Source of the DNA: Symsagittifera roscoffensis
Taxonomy: Eukaryota > Xenacoelomorpha > Acoela > Convolutidae
Assembly (NCBI RefSeq): GCF_963678635.1
Contig: NC_087064.1
Coordinates: forward strand, 30,285,740 to 30,349,739
Reading direction: 5' to 3'
Length of the DNA stretch: 64,000 nucleotides
Position 1 is the first letter of the stretch, and every line of letters starts with the position of its first letter. Both the position numbers and the translations under genes were made by a program. Below, piece by piece: positions 31,901-41,800 of the stretch. A model generated the notes under the pieces. The model saw only the letters and a program-made list of their open reading frames with translations. It ran no database searches and had not been told where the DNA came from.

Positions 31901-34900
31901 GAGCGAGCCATCCGAGATTACACTGGTCCACCTGGACATCTATGCCGACTACCTGAAGGAGAAGGATCCCAAACTGGACTCCAGGGCAGTGCGAGCGCTG
32001 CTCACAACGGGAGGTTCGAGGCTGATGAAAGTGGACGGACATTATATCGATGTCCATGGCCCTTACCCGATTCTGATGAATGTGGATGGCATCAATATCT
32101 ACACGAAAGCTCACATAACTGATGCGAACGATCAAGTTGGCCGGATATACATTGGTCAAGAGGAGCTGAAGGTCAGACGAATCGGACACAACGCGATGCT
32201 CGAACAAGATGCGGTGCATATTGGTTGCGAGGCCGATCTGGCCGCACACGTTCTGGACGTGCAAGGCAGACAACTTTCAGTAAAGGGGCTGCTAGACACG
32301 GGAGCAGTGGTTAGTGTCATGCCAGTCAAAACTTGGACCGACATGGGTTTCGAAAGATCGGATCTCATACCGACAAACATCAGGTTGGCAGCTGCCAATC
32401 AGGGAGCGATCTATGTCGCCGGACGAACCCCGATCATCTCACTGCAGCTCGGAGGAAGACATCTTTGGATGAGCTTCCTAGTAGTAGAGAATTTGGATGA
32501 ATCCGACCAGTTCATCCTAGGAAGGGATTTCGTTCGCAACTTTGACGTCACGATTGATCTCAATGACGGATTGATTAGGATCAAGGATCCTGAAAGAAAG
32601 TATGAGAAAAGACCTCTTAATAAGATCTTAATTCATCAGGCCAAGGTGCCGATTTTTCTGGATCGAAAAGTTAGATTAAAACCGAACCAAGCCGTAGTAG
32701 CGACGTTTAGGATGAGGAACTTGAATGAACTCAGCAATGACAGACAGGTGTGTCTGGTACCAAATCCAAACAGTAAAAGCTCGGCTATTTTAGGAAGAAG
32801 CTTCTCACTCACTCAGAGCGGACTGTGCGTGAGTGTGTTATTGAACACAGAAGCAACAACAGTGACAATACAGAGGGGAAAGAAACTTGGCTACGCTTTG
32901 CCTCTGAACACAGACTTTCTGAGTGTGGAGAACTTGAAGAAGTTTGACGTAACTAAATGTCCATTACATGCGAACCAAGAATGTATAATGAAAAGAGTAA
33001 TTGAATTGAAATCTTCTAGGAAATTGTTTTCAATGAAGTCGGAAACAGATGATGGGCTGTCTAGTTGTTCCAACTTTCCTGAGAGGCCGACGGAAGCAGA
33101 GTTAGCAGCGAATAGGCCTGTCCTACCTGAGATAGAACATCTGAAGGGTAAAATATCTGACAAGGAACTAGATTCGCTCAGGGCGGTGCTAGATCGGAAC
33201 GCAGACGTTTTTTCAAAGCATAAGGCCGATATAGGTTGTTGCAATTTTGTAGAGCACGAGATTGAGATAGAAGAGGGCTCGGTACCTCATAGGGAAGGGG
33301 CGAGAAGAATCACCCCAAATAAGTCAGAAGCGTGTAGAAAGGAAATTGAAATGTTAATGGAGTACGACATGATTGAGCCGTCGAAGTCCCCATGGGCTTG
33401 TGGCGTGGTCATGGCGAAAAAGAAAGGGGGACAACTCAGATTTTGTTGTGATTTCCGTTATCTGAACGCAGTGACTGTAAAGGACGCATACCCGATTCCC
33501 CGCATCGATGAGAGCCTATCCAAGCTGGGAGACGCTAAGTTCTTCACGACGTTGGATTTGGGCTCCGCATTCTGGCAAGTGCCACTCAGAAAGCAAGATC
33601 GAGAGAAAACAGGTTTCGCGTGTGAGCTGGGACTGTTCCAGTGGAAGAGGATGCCATTCGGATTGTGCAACGCGACGGACACATTCCAGCGACTGATGGC
33701 CCAGGCACTCACGAGCGTCACTAAGAAATACGGGAATCTCATTATGTGTTATGTCGATGATGTCGTGATTGCAACACCAACCTTAGAAGACCACATAGAG
33801 AGGTTGGAGGAGGTTTTTTCTTGCATGAAGCAGGCGGGTCTGAAATGCAAACCCTCTAAGTGTGAAATCCTCAGGGATTCCATAAAGTATCTAGGCCGCC
33901 TGGTTGACAAACATGGAGTGAGACCAGATCCCGAAGCGGTTGAAGCGGTGCTGACCTGGAAGGCACCTAAAACAGATACACAGCTGATGAGTTTTCTTGG
34001 ATTCGCAAATTATTATCGGGAGTTCATCAAGGGGTATGCTGACAAAATATACCCCATGCAGAGGTTGATGAGAAACAAGGGCAAAAAGTTCACCTGGACT
34101 GATGAGGCACAAGTCTCATTTGAAAACATCAAACGTGAACTTTGCGAGGCACCGGTCCTCGGCATGCCAACGGAGAAGGGAATGTTCGTGCTGGACACGG
34201 ATGCATCAGTGGTTGCGATATCGGGCATACTTCACCAGGAACAGGAGTGGAACGGGAGAACAGTTCTTCGTCCGATAGCCTACGGGAGTAAAGTCCTGAG
34301 TGATACTGAAATGAAGTACGGCGCACCAAAAGCGGAGATGTTTGCAGTGATCACGTTCGTGGAGAAATACAGGGCCTACCTGGGGAGTGCTCCCTTCAAG
34401 TTACGCGTGGATAATCGTGCCCTTGCCTGGCTGAAAACCTATTCGATGGACCAAAGCTATATTGGTCGTTGGATCGTGCGCCTGGATGGATACCACATGA
34501 TCATAGAGCACCGTACCCGTGACAAGCACCAGAACGCAGATAGCCTCAGTAAAAAGACAGAATTTTATGAGCGCCTCGAGGAGAAGCAGGCTAACCAATC
34601 AGAGATCAAAGACGGGTTTTCCTTTCTGGACAAAGAAACCTACGACAAGCTGCCACTTACTAGGTGGTTAGACAAGTCAGGACATCCTATACCTGGACAC
34701 CCTGACCTTCCAGTGGAGACGGCCGCGGAGATAAAGCTTTTAGCCAGAGGCGAGCCCGTTCCGTTGGACCTGCTAGTCCGATCCAACTTGGTACAGCAAG
34801 AACTGACCAGGCTGGGTATAAACAGCATCGCTTTATTGAATAAGACGGTGAACGTGGCGCCGGACGTCATGGGAAAACTCCGTGACTTGTTGGATAGGGA

Positions 34901-35414
34901 AGTGGATAGGCATGATCGTGAATGGATGGAGACCATGCAGAGGTTGACTGTCACCGAGAGAACAGAGAAGAGGCCAGTGTCCATTCGCAGCCGAGGCGTT
35001 GAACGGGATTGCAGGTCGATCGTCAACCAGCTGGTGACCTCGATGCCGAAAGAAGTATTGTTGAGAACTTCGTTCACTGAATATGGAACATCGAATCAAA
35101 ACCAAGCTACTGAGGAAGTCAGGATCAGGTCGAAAGCTAGCTTCACGAGGAGAGTGCACTTCACGGATGCAAAGGAGGAATACGAGCCAAGCCCAGATTG
35201 TTCGTCCGTGGACGAGACAATGTCCGGGGAGTCTGACACCTTCGAGCCAGTCAAGGACGACTTGTCTGAGGAGTCAGACACCTGTGAGCCCGTGCAGGAC
35301 AACTTGTCCGGGGAGAGGTTGACTAGACCACCTAGGGGCAGAATTCTGTCCGGGGAGTCGGGTTCAAAGCGACCAATGGACAGAGTTTTGTCCGGGGAGT
35401 CGAGAAACATCTGA
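28989..35414 (+). CDS. gag-pol: Element B Gag-protease-RT-RNaseH polyprotein (frameshifted before integrase)
   Basis: The start is the ATG at 28989, because Gag similarity to element A begins there; an upstream in-frame ATG at 28929 is not supported. Numbering from 28989: coiled-coil-like Gag N-terminus, a capsid-like region, CCHC knuckles at about 741-754 and 793-806, protease LLDTGAVVSVMP (Asp1103), RT with FCCDFRYLN, LDLGSAFWQV and YVDD (1588-1591), RNase H with DTDAS (Asp1736) and QNADSLS, then an acidic linker with repeated LSGE. Gag and Pol share one frame, with no slippage site needed. The frame is lost near 35400-35425, where a 1-nt change puts integrase in the next frame; element A is continuous there, so this is a lesion rather than programmed shifting. 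Confidence 0.95.
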   Translation: MQRRDSLGSTTKIPRLSKGSTRKFRTRRSQTSFSSASDAFAEDESTKGQPDLSVSEMKLRSEKNLDGNQRRSADVEPASETLVDPFDEGERTLIRPDFEPDEVLEREEAERTEETSERPEVEPREEVLYRGMSKSETKSYKWRKEPSHLTSAHSSLAKQSNNAMMSSMSPGEEQTFSKAKKSWKSLYDERMASLPTVGLTSSDDYPEITHPDVNFTPCPRNDMSRKASSTSPTRPMSDGITMGASSTFDRLMTSMSKLRGGASSSTRLQPPLTSSSLGLTPSFGAIGDISDMFAGVMNGLDELRRDMTKRIDQVDERAHKGQENLRDELTHVKSQARFDQAQLIHNTDQCLAESLAQANKESEEREARMTREIERLLNDHDNTYAQTMTGLEKRLDAKSDLMMRKLDAILNGSSWQEHSNSRERSSHANVGDGTGNSARAQQGSRTNYEHRNKERPRAAPQRPGWTNPVPPEADATPETRLPTVPQVSSVPDLTTVSQDTTMYASMFEPLNRSLETFITKLSKSTERGERSRRTLKKPKSYKDESDGCIDTWIELMKLHFEEENLSKKQECSALTSNLEGTALNCVMAKRANERDSARKIFDILLNRFGSGVQGHQAMVKFEKRRQRDEESIDKFLDDLELLRRRSNPDERISERNLAIASKFMDGVRSEELKTMLATHFTLSLDQVPTPDDLRMKSREYLLIKPRAQNRYSNYGNYSGTNTGANSSWYKPRDDMDKRRSCANCGSMDHHVSACSAYKQNMKAIGHFLEDADATDEDHEEYVRGLIMKYGPRCFFCNLEGHFKSDCTQFWDAVADAKHPRHEEALSGVKASRARLMNEAESRRKETTPSTFATKKVKTWPDEVVASNLEAESSSPLKVDYGLAARTALQNVKQDLATKEVEQWVRSELESTDLRESLNVLGKATKVEDKEEPKKQGLKLNVISGKTFGMTKAGTKIMSIISVAGHQVVKNLSEPSEITLVHLDIYADYLKEKDPKLDSRAVRALLTTGGSRLMKVDGHYIDVHGPYPILMNVDGINIYTKAHITDANDQVGRIYIGQEELKVRRIGHNAMLEQDAVHIGCEADLAAHVLDVQGRQLSVKGLLDTGAVVSVMPVKTWTDMGFERSDLIPTNIRLAAANQGAIYVAGRTPIISLQLGGRHLWMSFLVVENLDESDQFILGRDFVRNFDVTIDLNDGLIRIKDPERKYEKRPLNKILIHQAKVPIFLDRKVRLKPNQAVVATFRMRNLNELSNDRQVCLVPNPNSKSSAILGRSFSLTQSGLCVSVLLNTEATTVTIQRGKKLGYALPLNTDFLSVENLKKFDVTKCPLHANQECIMKRVIELKSSRKLFSMKSETDDGLSSCSNFPERPTEAELAANRPVLPEIEHLKGKISDKELDSLRAVLDRNADVFSKHKADIGCCNFVEHEIEIEEGSVPHREGARRITPNKSEACRKEIEMLMEYDMIEPSKSPWACGVVMAKKKGGQLRFCCDFRYLNAVTVKDAYPIPRIDESLSKLGDAKFFTTLDLGSAFWQVPLRKQDREKTGFACELGLFQWKRMPFGLCNATDTFQRLMAQALTSVTKKYGNLIMCYVDDVVIATPTLEDHIERLEEVFSCMKQAGLKCKPSKCEILRDSIKYLGRLVDKHGVRPDPEAVEAVLTWKAPKTDTQLMSFLGFANYYREFIKGYADKIYPMQRLMRNKGKKFTWTDEAQVSFENIKRELCEAPVLGMPTEKGMFVLDTDASVVAISGILHQEQEWNGRTVLRPIAYGSKVLSDTEMKYGAPKAEMFAVITFVEKYRAYLGSAPFKLRVDNRALAWLKTYSMDQSYIGRWIVRLDGYHMIIEHRTRDKHQNADSLSKKTEFYERLEEKQANQSEIKDGFSFLDKETYDKLPLTRWLDKSGHPIPGHPDLPVETAAEIKLLARGEPVPLDLLVRSNLVQQELTRLGINSIALLNKTVNVAPDVMGKLRDLLDREVDRHDREWMETMQRLTVTERTEKRPVSIRSRGVERDCRSIVNQLVTSMPKEVLLRTSFTEYGTSNQNQATEEVRIRSKASFTRRVHFTDAKEEYEPSPDCSSVDETMSGESDTFEPVKDDLSEESDTCEPVQDNLSGERLTRPPRGRILSGESGSKRPMDRVLSGESRNI
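35221..35400 (+). repeat. Repeated TGTCCGGGGAGT motifs in the pol linker
   Basis: Copies of TGTCCGGGGAG(T) lie at 35221, 35305, 35347 and 35389, spaced by 84, 42 and 42 nt. They encode LSGE(S/R) or MSGES in the RNaseH-IN linker. The same 12-mer occurs at 37771 in another reading frame and at 48423 next to the 3' LTR. In element A the linker equivalents are at 13292-13303 and, with one mismatch, 13358-13369 and 13225-13236 (complement strand), plus 10738-10749, 15625-15636 and 20512-20523. Confidence 0.75.
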
Positions 35415-35433
35415 AACAACTTCCAATTCCGAT

Positions 35434-37878
35434 GTGTCAGAGATCGCAATCCACTCCTTGTTGGTAGACTGGAAGCAGCGTGGGCTGGACCGAGAAACAC
35501 ATCAGGATCCAGACAGGGACAGATACACCTCAGATGAAGAGGGCACTGTGATAGACAATGCCGCGGACGAGCTCGAGCTGATAGCAGTTTCAAAACGACC
35601 AACCAGATTGCTGCCACATGGTACGGTCGTCCGTACCAATCTGGAACCATCTGTGCAAGAAGCGACGCCTTTGAAAAAGATATGGTGTGTCATGTTGATG
35701 GACGATGCTCATGCTCCGGAGATAATGAGTGGGCAAATGAACGTGGTGAAGACGTATTTGAAAGCCAGGTACAGGCTGTCGGATCTCCTGAGGGCTCAAC
35801 GAAATGATAGAATGACGAGCAGTCTGAAAAGATGGATCGAGAATGGAGCACCTGACAAGGGAGACTTGGAAGAAGACAGCTACAAAATCCTGAAGCAATT
35901 TTACCTGAAGAGGAAAGACTTGTTGTACCTGAATAAGGACGGAATCGTAGCCTGTGAGCGCAAGGAGGAGGACAAGGTCCTTTATAAATACAATTCAATA
36001 GTGTTACCACAGTTGTACCAGACTGAATTGCTCTTTCGCTCACATGATCAGATGGGACATCAAGGCGTGGACAAAGTGTATAACAGGATACAAAAACGAT
36101 TCGAATGGCCGGGATTGAAGAAGGCTTGTGAGAAATGGATAGCCGCATGCCTGTCTTGTCAACAGGCAAAGGATCCCAGGAAACTAAGGTTCCCCCTACA
36201 GTCAATAGAATCGTCAGGTTTCAATGAAGTGGTGCAAATTGATCATCAGAAAATCTGCATGACAGCAACGGGCTATAATCAGGTGCTGGTAATGATCGAC
36301 CATTTTACAAAGTATGCGGAGGCAGCACCCTGCATGACAGCATCGGCAGAAGAAACATGCGATCATTTGATAAACGTGTGGATAGCAAGGCATGGCTGCC
36401 CCATCACGTTCCAATCGGACAATGGCAAAGCATTCGTAGGTGATCTCACCAAAGAGTTAATGAAAAGGTCGCAGGTAGCGCAGGCCCACTCGACCACTTA
36501 TCACCCGCAAACGAATGGCCTAGTCGAGAGGCAGAATCGCACACTGGTATCCATGTTGAGAGTCTACTGCTCACGCTATATGGATGACTGGGACAAGCAC
36601 TTGCCGCAAGTGATGGGTGCTTACAACAGCACGGAGCATTCCACCACGGGAATAAGCCCACATATGATGCTGACGGGTCACGAAAAAGCACTCCCATTAA
36701 CGTTCTTCTACCCTGAATATGAAGGGAAGAGGACAGCACCGCAAACGTACGTGCGGGACGTTATTAGAAGACAGCAGGACCTTAATGACTTATGCAGGAG
36801 GAATACGCAACAGGCGCAAATTAGACAAAAAAGGAGGTTTGATAAAAGAACAGCCGATGCAAAAGCCTACTCAGTTGGCGATTACGTCTGGGTGTTCCAG
36901 GAAGTGGTTCCACCAAAAGGAACCAAGAAACTATTAAAGAAATGGCGTGGTCCATTTCAGATAACAGAGGTGCATCAAGGAGGTCGTTTTTATCGGCTGA
37001 GCACTGGAAGAGCGGCTCATTACGAGAATATCAAACCGCACAATGCCTCGTCAGAGGATTGGTGCATCCCAGCGGACATGCAAGAGGGAGACTATTTAAT
37101 TGTGGATCCTGCTTGTGAAGTGAATGAGAGGGGTACTCGCGACAAGAACGACGGGAACGAGGTGGTGGACGATTGCGATCTACCACTGGATCTCGAGTTG
37201 ACTGAGCGAGTAGAGGTGGACGATGAAACTCTACCCTATGCCGAAGAAAACTGGGATTGCCCGGAACAAACCGAAATTGACAAAGGAATACAGCCTGACT
37301 TTCCTCTCACCATGGAAACACGCCAAAGCAAGAAAGGAAAAAACCAGAAGAAATACAATCCGTATGGCGAGGACTTCGTTGTAGATCGGATAGTAGTGAG
37401 TGATGTCATAGACTCGCTGGTGGGGCTGGACGAAGTAGCGATGCTAGAAGAAATCGACCTTGTGAACGATATGGATCAAGATTGGATCGACGATCGATCA
37501 GAACCGGAAGTGGAGTTCGAACCAGAAGCGGAACAGACTCATGAGCAAGAACTAACAAACTTGCGCGTGCTCGAATGGCTCCAAGATCTGCCGACAGATC
37601 CAAAAGAGACGATCCTGACGATTCAGGACGTCGATAGAGACGGCGTCAAATACATCAGTCATGATAATACCGAGTCCAACTGGGTCGCCCCAGATGGTCC
37701 TCTACGTGTTCCACAATCCAACCTCGGTCTCCTAGACTTTGGGCTCGACGGGGACGTCGATGGATATTTTTGTCCGGGGAGTGGGGGTAGGACTCACCCA
37801 CACCGAAAATCTCATAATAAAAAAATTGAAATCGGCAAGGGAAACCGGAGAACTAGAGACAGAGGGCGAGAATGCTAA
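35434..37878 (+). CDS. pol: Element B integrase and post-integrase acidic region
   Basis: This is the continuation of the polyprotein in the +1 frame. Numbering from the ATG at 35434 (not a natural start): zinc site His204, His209, Cys239, Cys242; catalytic Asp270, Asp329 and Glu365, giving the classic D,D(35)E spacing; a KKWRGPF GPY/F module near 480; then an acidic stretch containing KKYNPYGEDFVVDRI. No chromodomain is visible. The frame goes wrong near 37720-37745, where B is 2 nt shorter than A, so the last 50 or so residues are out of frame and the macrodomain follows in a third frame. Integrase itself is complete and keeps all its metal and zinc ligands. Confidence 0.92.
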   Translation: MSEIAIHSLLVDWKQRGLDRETHQDPDRDRYTSDEEGTVIDNAADELELIAVSKRPTRLLPHGTVVRTNLEPSVQEATPLKKIWCVMLMDDAHAPEIMSGQMNVVKTYLKARYRLSDLLRAQRNDRMTSSLKRWIENGAPDKGDLEEDSYKILKQFYLKRKDLLYLNKDGIVACERKEEDKVLYKYNSIVLPQLYQTELLFRSHDQMGHQGVDKVYNRIQKRFEWPGLKKACEKWIAACLSCQQAKDPRKLRFPLQSIESSGFNEVVQIDHQKICMTATGYNQVLVMIDHFTKYAEAAPCMTASAEETCDHLINVWIARHGCPITFQSDNGKAFVGDLTKELMKRSQVAQAHSTTYHPQTNGLVERQNRTLVSMLRVYCSRYMDDWDKHLPQVMGAYNSTEHSTTGISPHMMLTGHEKALPLTFFYPEYEGKRTAPQTYVRDVIRRQQDLNDLCRRNTQQAQIRQKRRFDKRTADAKAYSVGDYVWVFQEVVPPKGTKKLLKKWRGPFQITEVHQGGRFYRLSTGRAAHYENIKPHNASSEDWCIPADMQEGDYLIVDPACEVNERGTRDKNDGNEVVDDCDLPLDLELTERVEVDDETLPYAEENWDCPEQTEIDKGIQPDFPLTMETRQSKKGKNQKKYNPYGEDFVVDRIVVSDVIDSLVGLDEVAMLEEIDLVNDMDQDWIDDRSEPEVEFEPEAEQTHEQELTNLRVLEWLQDLPTDPKETILTIQDVDRDGVKYISHDNTESNWVAPDGPLRVPQSNLGLLDFGLDGDVDGYFCPGSGGRTHPHRKSHNKKIEIGKGNRRTRDRGREC

Positions 37879-38389
37879 GAAACCACCTTTTGGACGAATC
37901 TTTGAATCGTATTTTGATCTACCGAACCACTATTCGAACAATATCGTTATAACGGACAGCGATTTCATACTCACGGAACGCACGTGCGCCATAGCGATAA
38001 CGGCGGACGTAAGCTTCAAAACAGCACTAGCGGCCGACTTCAAAAGAGAGTACAAGAATATCGAGTTTTTGTGGAAACAGAGGCCGGGTGTAGGAGGAAT
38101 GATAGCGTTGCCCCCTGTTGCATCACAGATACCAGGGAAATATTTGTGTTTTTTGGTTACGAAAGCTACTGATAGGCAACACGTGAATCCGGAGAGCTTG
38201 GTATTGGCCTTGACTCGACTTAGGGATTTCCTGGTTGAGAGAGGTGTGACCTCTCTCTCGTTGCCAGTTTATGATCCCAATAGAGGGAAGCTACACCCGA
38301 GAGAGTTGTACGCTCTTGTGCATGTGATATTTTCAGAGACTGACATAGAGGTTTACTTACATAAAAAATACTATCTGAGCATATGCTAA
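37739..38389 (+). CDS. Element B TARG1-like macrodomain
   Basis: This is a 216-residue frame, of which about residues 68-208 match the macrodomain of element A. The order fits a TARG1/OARD1-type macrodomain: DSDFIL strand, CAIAITAD block, AADFKREY helix, GKYLCFLVTK strand, LRDFLVERGV helix, TSLSLP strand and a C-terminal TDIEVYLH strand. Lys142 falls at the position of catalytic Lys84 of human TARG1. The loop that carries Asp125 in TARG1 is YDPNRGKLHP (178-187), lacking the GxGxxG-like turn and an aligned Asp. It was originally fused to the C-terminus of gag-pol; the ATG at 37739 is merely the first in frame after the frameshift. Binding of ADP-ribose is plausible; hydrolysis is doubtful. Confidence 0.78.
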   Translation: MGSTGTSMDIFVRGVGVGLTHTENLIIKKLKSARETGELETEGENAKKPPFGRIFESYFDLPNHYSNNIVITDSDFILTERTCAIAITADVSFKTALAADFKREYKNIEFLWKQRPGVGGMIALPPVASQIPGKYLCFLVTKATDRQHVNPESLVLALTRLRDFLVERGVTSLSLPVYDPNRGKLHPRELYALVHVIFSETDIEVYLHKKYYLSIC

Positions 38390-38831
38390 GAATTGCGCTC
38401 GGCGATAAGTGGTTTTTATTAAGTTGCTCGATAAGAATTAGAGTCAAGTTTTAGGTTAGGCTTTAGGTACAGTATTAGGGATTAGGTTTTTATATGATAG
38501 TATAGGTGTGTGATGTTTATGTGTTTATGTTATGTTATTGTTATGATATGTTTTATGTTTGTGTCATCAAGGTGACAGCGCTTATTCGTGCTACTCTGAC
38601 AAAGATAAAGGTGGACGATCCACCTTGGTGCTAAATTTTAAATCAGAATTGTGAAGAGAATTTCAATGGAGAGTTTTAAAGAATTGATTGATGTTACATC
38701 CAAAAATGATGGTTCTAAGTCGCGACCTGTTTTTTAGATCTTGATTGATCGAAAATTGTTTACTGAACACTGAATCAGAGGAGACAGAAAGAAATTACAC
38801 GACACGACAACAAGAATCAACACGAAAAGAA
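38390..38831 (+). other. Intercistronic region of element B
   Basis: This is a 442-nt gap without a gene. It holds a TTATG-rich stretch (about 38510-38560), matching the complementary AACAT run in A, and a perfect 8-bp hairpin, AAGGTGGA (38608-38615), loop CGA, TCCACCTT (38619-38626), 206 nt upstream of the ORF2 ATG. Element A has a hairpin with the same GGA/TCC core but different outer pairs at the same place. Confidence 0.65.
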
Positions 38832-41800
38832 ATGGGTGACACGAACGAACTCATGGAATTCCTCTCAGCGAGTCTAGGAGCGACTCTAGACGAGATCTAT
38901 CAGCGGCTGATCGATTGTGATTTTACACGAGAAGACCCGGGGTTGGCGATGTTTGTGGTCGCACTCCTCAATGCACTGGGAAGAGAGGGTCGAGGGAATC
39001 GCCCTACAGAAGTCGTGTTGATGTTGGCCTTCGGTGAGTCCGGGACCGCCGAGAGAGGCCGAAACCGATTGATGAGATGGAGGCGCGGAGAGATGTCTGG
39101 CCACGACCTGGCTCGTGAGCCAGGACTAGGTGAGCAAAGGGACCACCGGCTAGGTGAGATGCCCTTGCCCGTCCAACCTGCGCAGCCACTCATTGGAGCG
39201 AAGAGACAACGTGATGGGCCAGGCCCGTCACACTCTGTCGACTCTCCAACAGCTGCTCCTCCCCTAAAGAGAGTGAGAGTGAGCGAGATAGAGATCCAGA
39301 CGTCGGAGACGATTGAGACACTGGAGAAGAAGGAGAGAGATCAGAGTGAGCTGTGTGCCAAACTTCAGGAGTACAGGGCCATAGCTCGGGAGAGAGACGA
39401 ATGGAAAAAGAAATTTGAAGATCTGCAGGTGGCCTACAAGGAGGATGAGATAAAGCACCTGAAGGAGCTGTATATGGCGAAGGTGAGCCAAGTGTCACCG
39501 GAAATCCTGGCGAGCATGAGGTCCTCGGAGGGATCTAACGACACACGCCCCAGGACAACAGCGCAGGAGCTGTGCGCATCGAGAGGACCTGAGGTTCTGG
39601 ATTTGTGTGCATCAAGGGGGCCCGAGGCTCCTCAGCAGACACGACCGTCTGCTTCGAGTCAGAGGTTTACGATACCAGACCCTTCTGACACCTATCTAGC
39701 TCCTCAATTTCAGGAATCATTTAACCAAGTGGCCAGAGCCGCGATGGATGAGATCAACAGAGGCACTGAGCGGACACTGGCTAGGATCGTTCCTTCCCAG
39801 CGTCGTGATCATTCATCAAATAGCTCGGAGCGAGCAACCCGCACGATAGCGTGTTCTGCGCCTGGTGGAGTCTTTGAGAAGTCTCGCGTGGTAGACATCA
39901 GGAAGAATCTGATGGCACGTCATCAGTTCACGCAAGTGCCAGCCGAGCATCCTCGAGCCTGCCTGAATGACATGAGCTGGAACCCCGCCACGAACGACCA
40001 AGTAATTCCCCCAGGGAGTCGCCATTTGATCATTGGAGACAGTTTGGTGAGAGATCTGAATGAGATCTTCGTCTATGGTCATACTACCATTCTGTCCTTT
40101 GGAGGAGCCTCAGTGGCTCAAGTCATCAAAATGATGGAGTTCCAGAGCGAGGATCATTTGGATACATTAATAATAATGCTGGGGACCAATGACGTCTCGA
40201 GAGCCCCCGTGACTCCGGAGAACAAGTGGGAACCTCTATTGGTGTGTCTCTTGAACGAATTGAAAGAAAAGTACAGACCCAAACTCGTGATCCTGTGCAC
40301 GATACCACCAAATCCTTTGGTGGGCACCATAGCTGCAGATTTCATGAATGGCAACGTGACGCGGTGGAATGAAATGACCCGCAGTCTGGTGAGAAACAAC
40401 CCTGGCGAGTTGCGACTCCTGGATCTCGAAAATATGCTGCGTATGACTGACCACATCGCGCTCACTAAAGATGGAGTGCACTTCAATACCCAACGAGGGA
40501 GGCATTGGATTAATGATGTGTTTCAGACGCAATTGAGGGAAGCGGAGCAAGAGTCGAGGGCGACCGGTTCTTTGGCTCGGACCAATTCGACCGGAGGGAG
40601 TAGAATAAGGGCAACCGTGCCCGAATCCCTCGCCAACCGTCTAGGGCCCTTGGCAACGGAGACGGTTGGAGCCGCAACCGTCGCTCCGAGCTCGAACGTG
40701 AGAGACAGGCTAGGGACTGCTCCTCCTCCCAGGCCGCAATCGATTGGAAGCCGACTCGGCAGATCGGTGGAACAGAACAACAGGAATAACTCCCAGACCG
40801 CGTCTAGGAGGAACGATTCGCCTGCCACGACAAATCCTGCTTCGACAGCAGGACCGTCTACAAGTACCGTGCCAGCGGAGGGGATCGAATCAGGCAGCAG
40901 GCTGCTTTGGAATAGATCAGATCCTAGTCATTGGGGTCAGTATAAGACGGACATGTCGACGAAGTTGAATATGAATACCTTGACGTGTCGGGAGGATGCG
41001 ATGAGAATGACTGGCGGTGAAAGTCCCACAGTGTCGCGACTTTATCGGATACCGGGTGTGGATTGGCTGCTAGCAGAGCAGGAGAAATTCAGCTCCTCGA
41101 CCTCACTCCGACATGTAGACCTGGATGGATTACCTCATGACAATACCTTTGGACCTTTAAACACCCGGTCGCTCACCGACGTTCGAGATAGGACCCGGGA
41201 AAGGACACCACCTGTGCGCAAGGGCAAGTTCCAGACGGAGAACAAGCCCAATAACAAACATCACAAGATGTACAGACAATTCGCTAAACCACCCGGTCAG
41301 ACGCCGGGCGAGTATTCGAGGGATTACCCCCGAACTACAACAGTGGTTGGAGACGATAAGAGATACGGGAACCTGAAGGCCCCAATAGGCGATGGCCTTT
41401 TTGCAGCTTATGACCCCTTGGACATGAAGGCTGCCAAATATCTGGTTGTGGCCGGCTCCGATTATCTCTACACGCCCCGTTCTCTATTCTGGCCCGATGT
41501 GATTTTCTTAACGGCGCCTAAACTGGACTGGGGACAGGCGATAGGCATGATGATAAGTGTACGGAGAGTGGTCAGCATGGAGCCGCAGGTAATAGTGGTT
41601 GCAGGCTCAAATGATCATCTACAAAGCAGGGGCTTATTGTCACGTCTGACGGATGGATCGATCCCGAGTAACGAAGTTAAAGGGGAGGCGATAATGACAC
41701 TGCTCTCGGCGATGGCCGAGGTAGAGGCAGCAGCAAGACAACGTTTCACCATGAATGTGGTGAAGGTGATCTTCGTATTGTCACCAGGCTACGCTGCGTT

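Noticed and set aside
35380-35440. Programmed frameshift between RNaseH and integrase in B
   Set aside because: Element A is continuous at this place and there is no slippery heptamer; a 1-nt indel is the simpler reading.
36840-37080. Chromodomain after integrase
   Set aside because: The segment fits a GPY/F module followed by acidic low-complexity sequence; the aromatic-cage pattern of a chromodomain is not visible.
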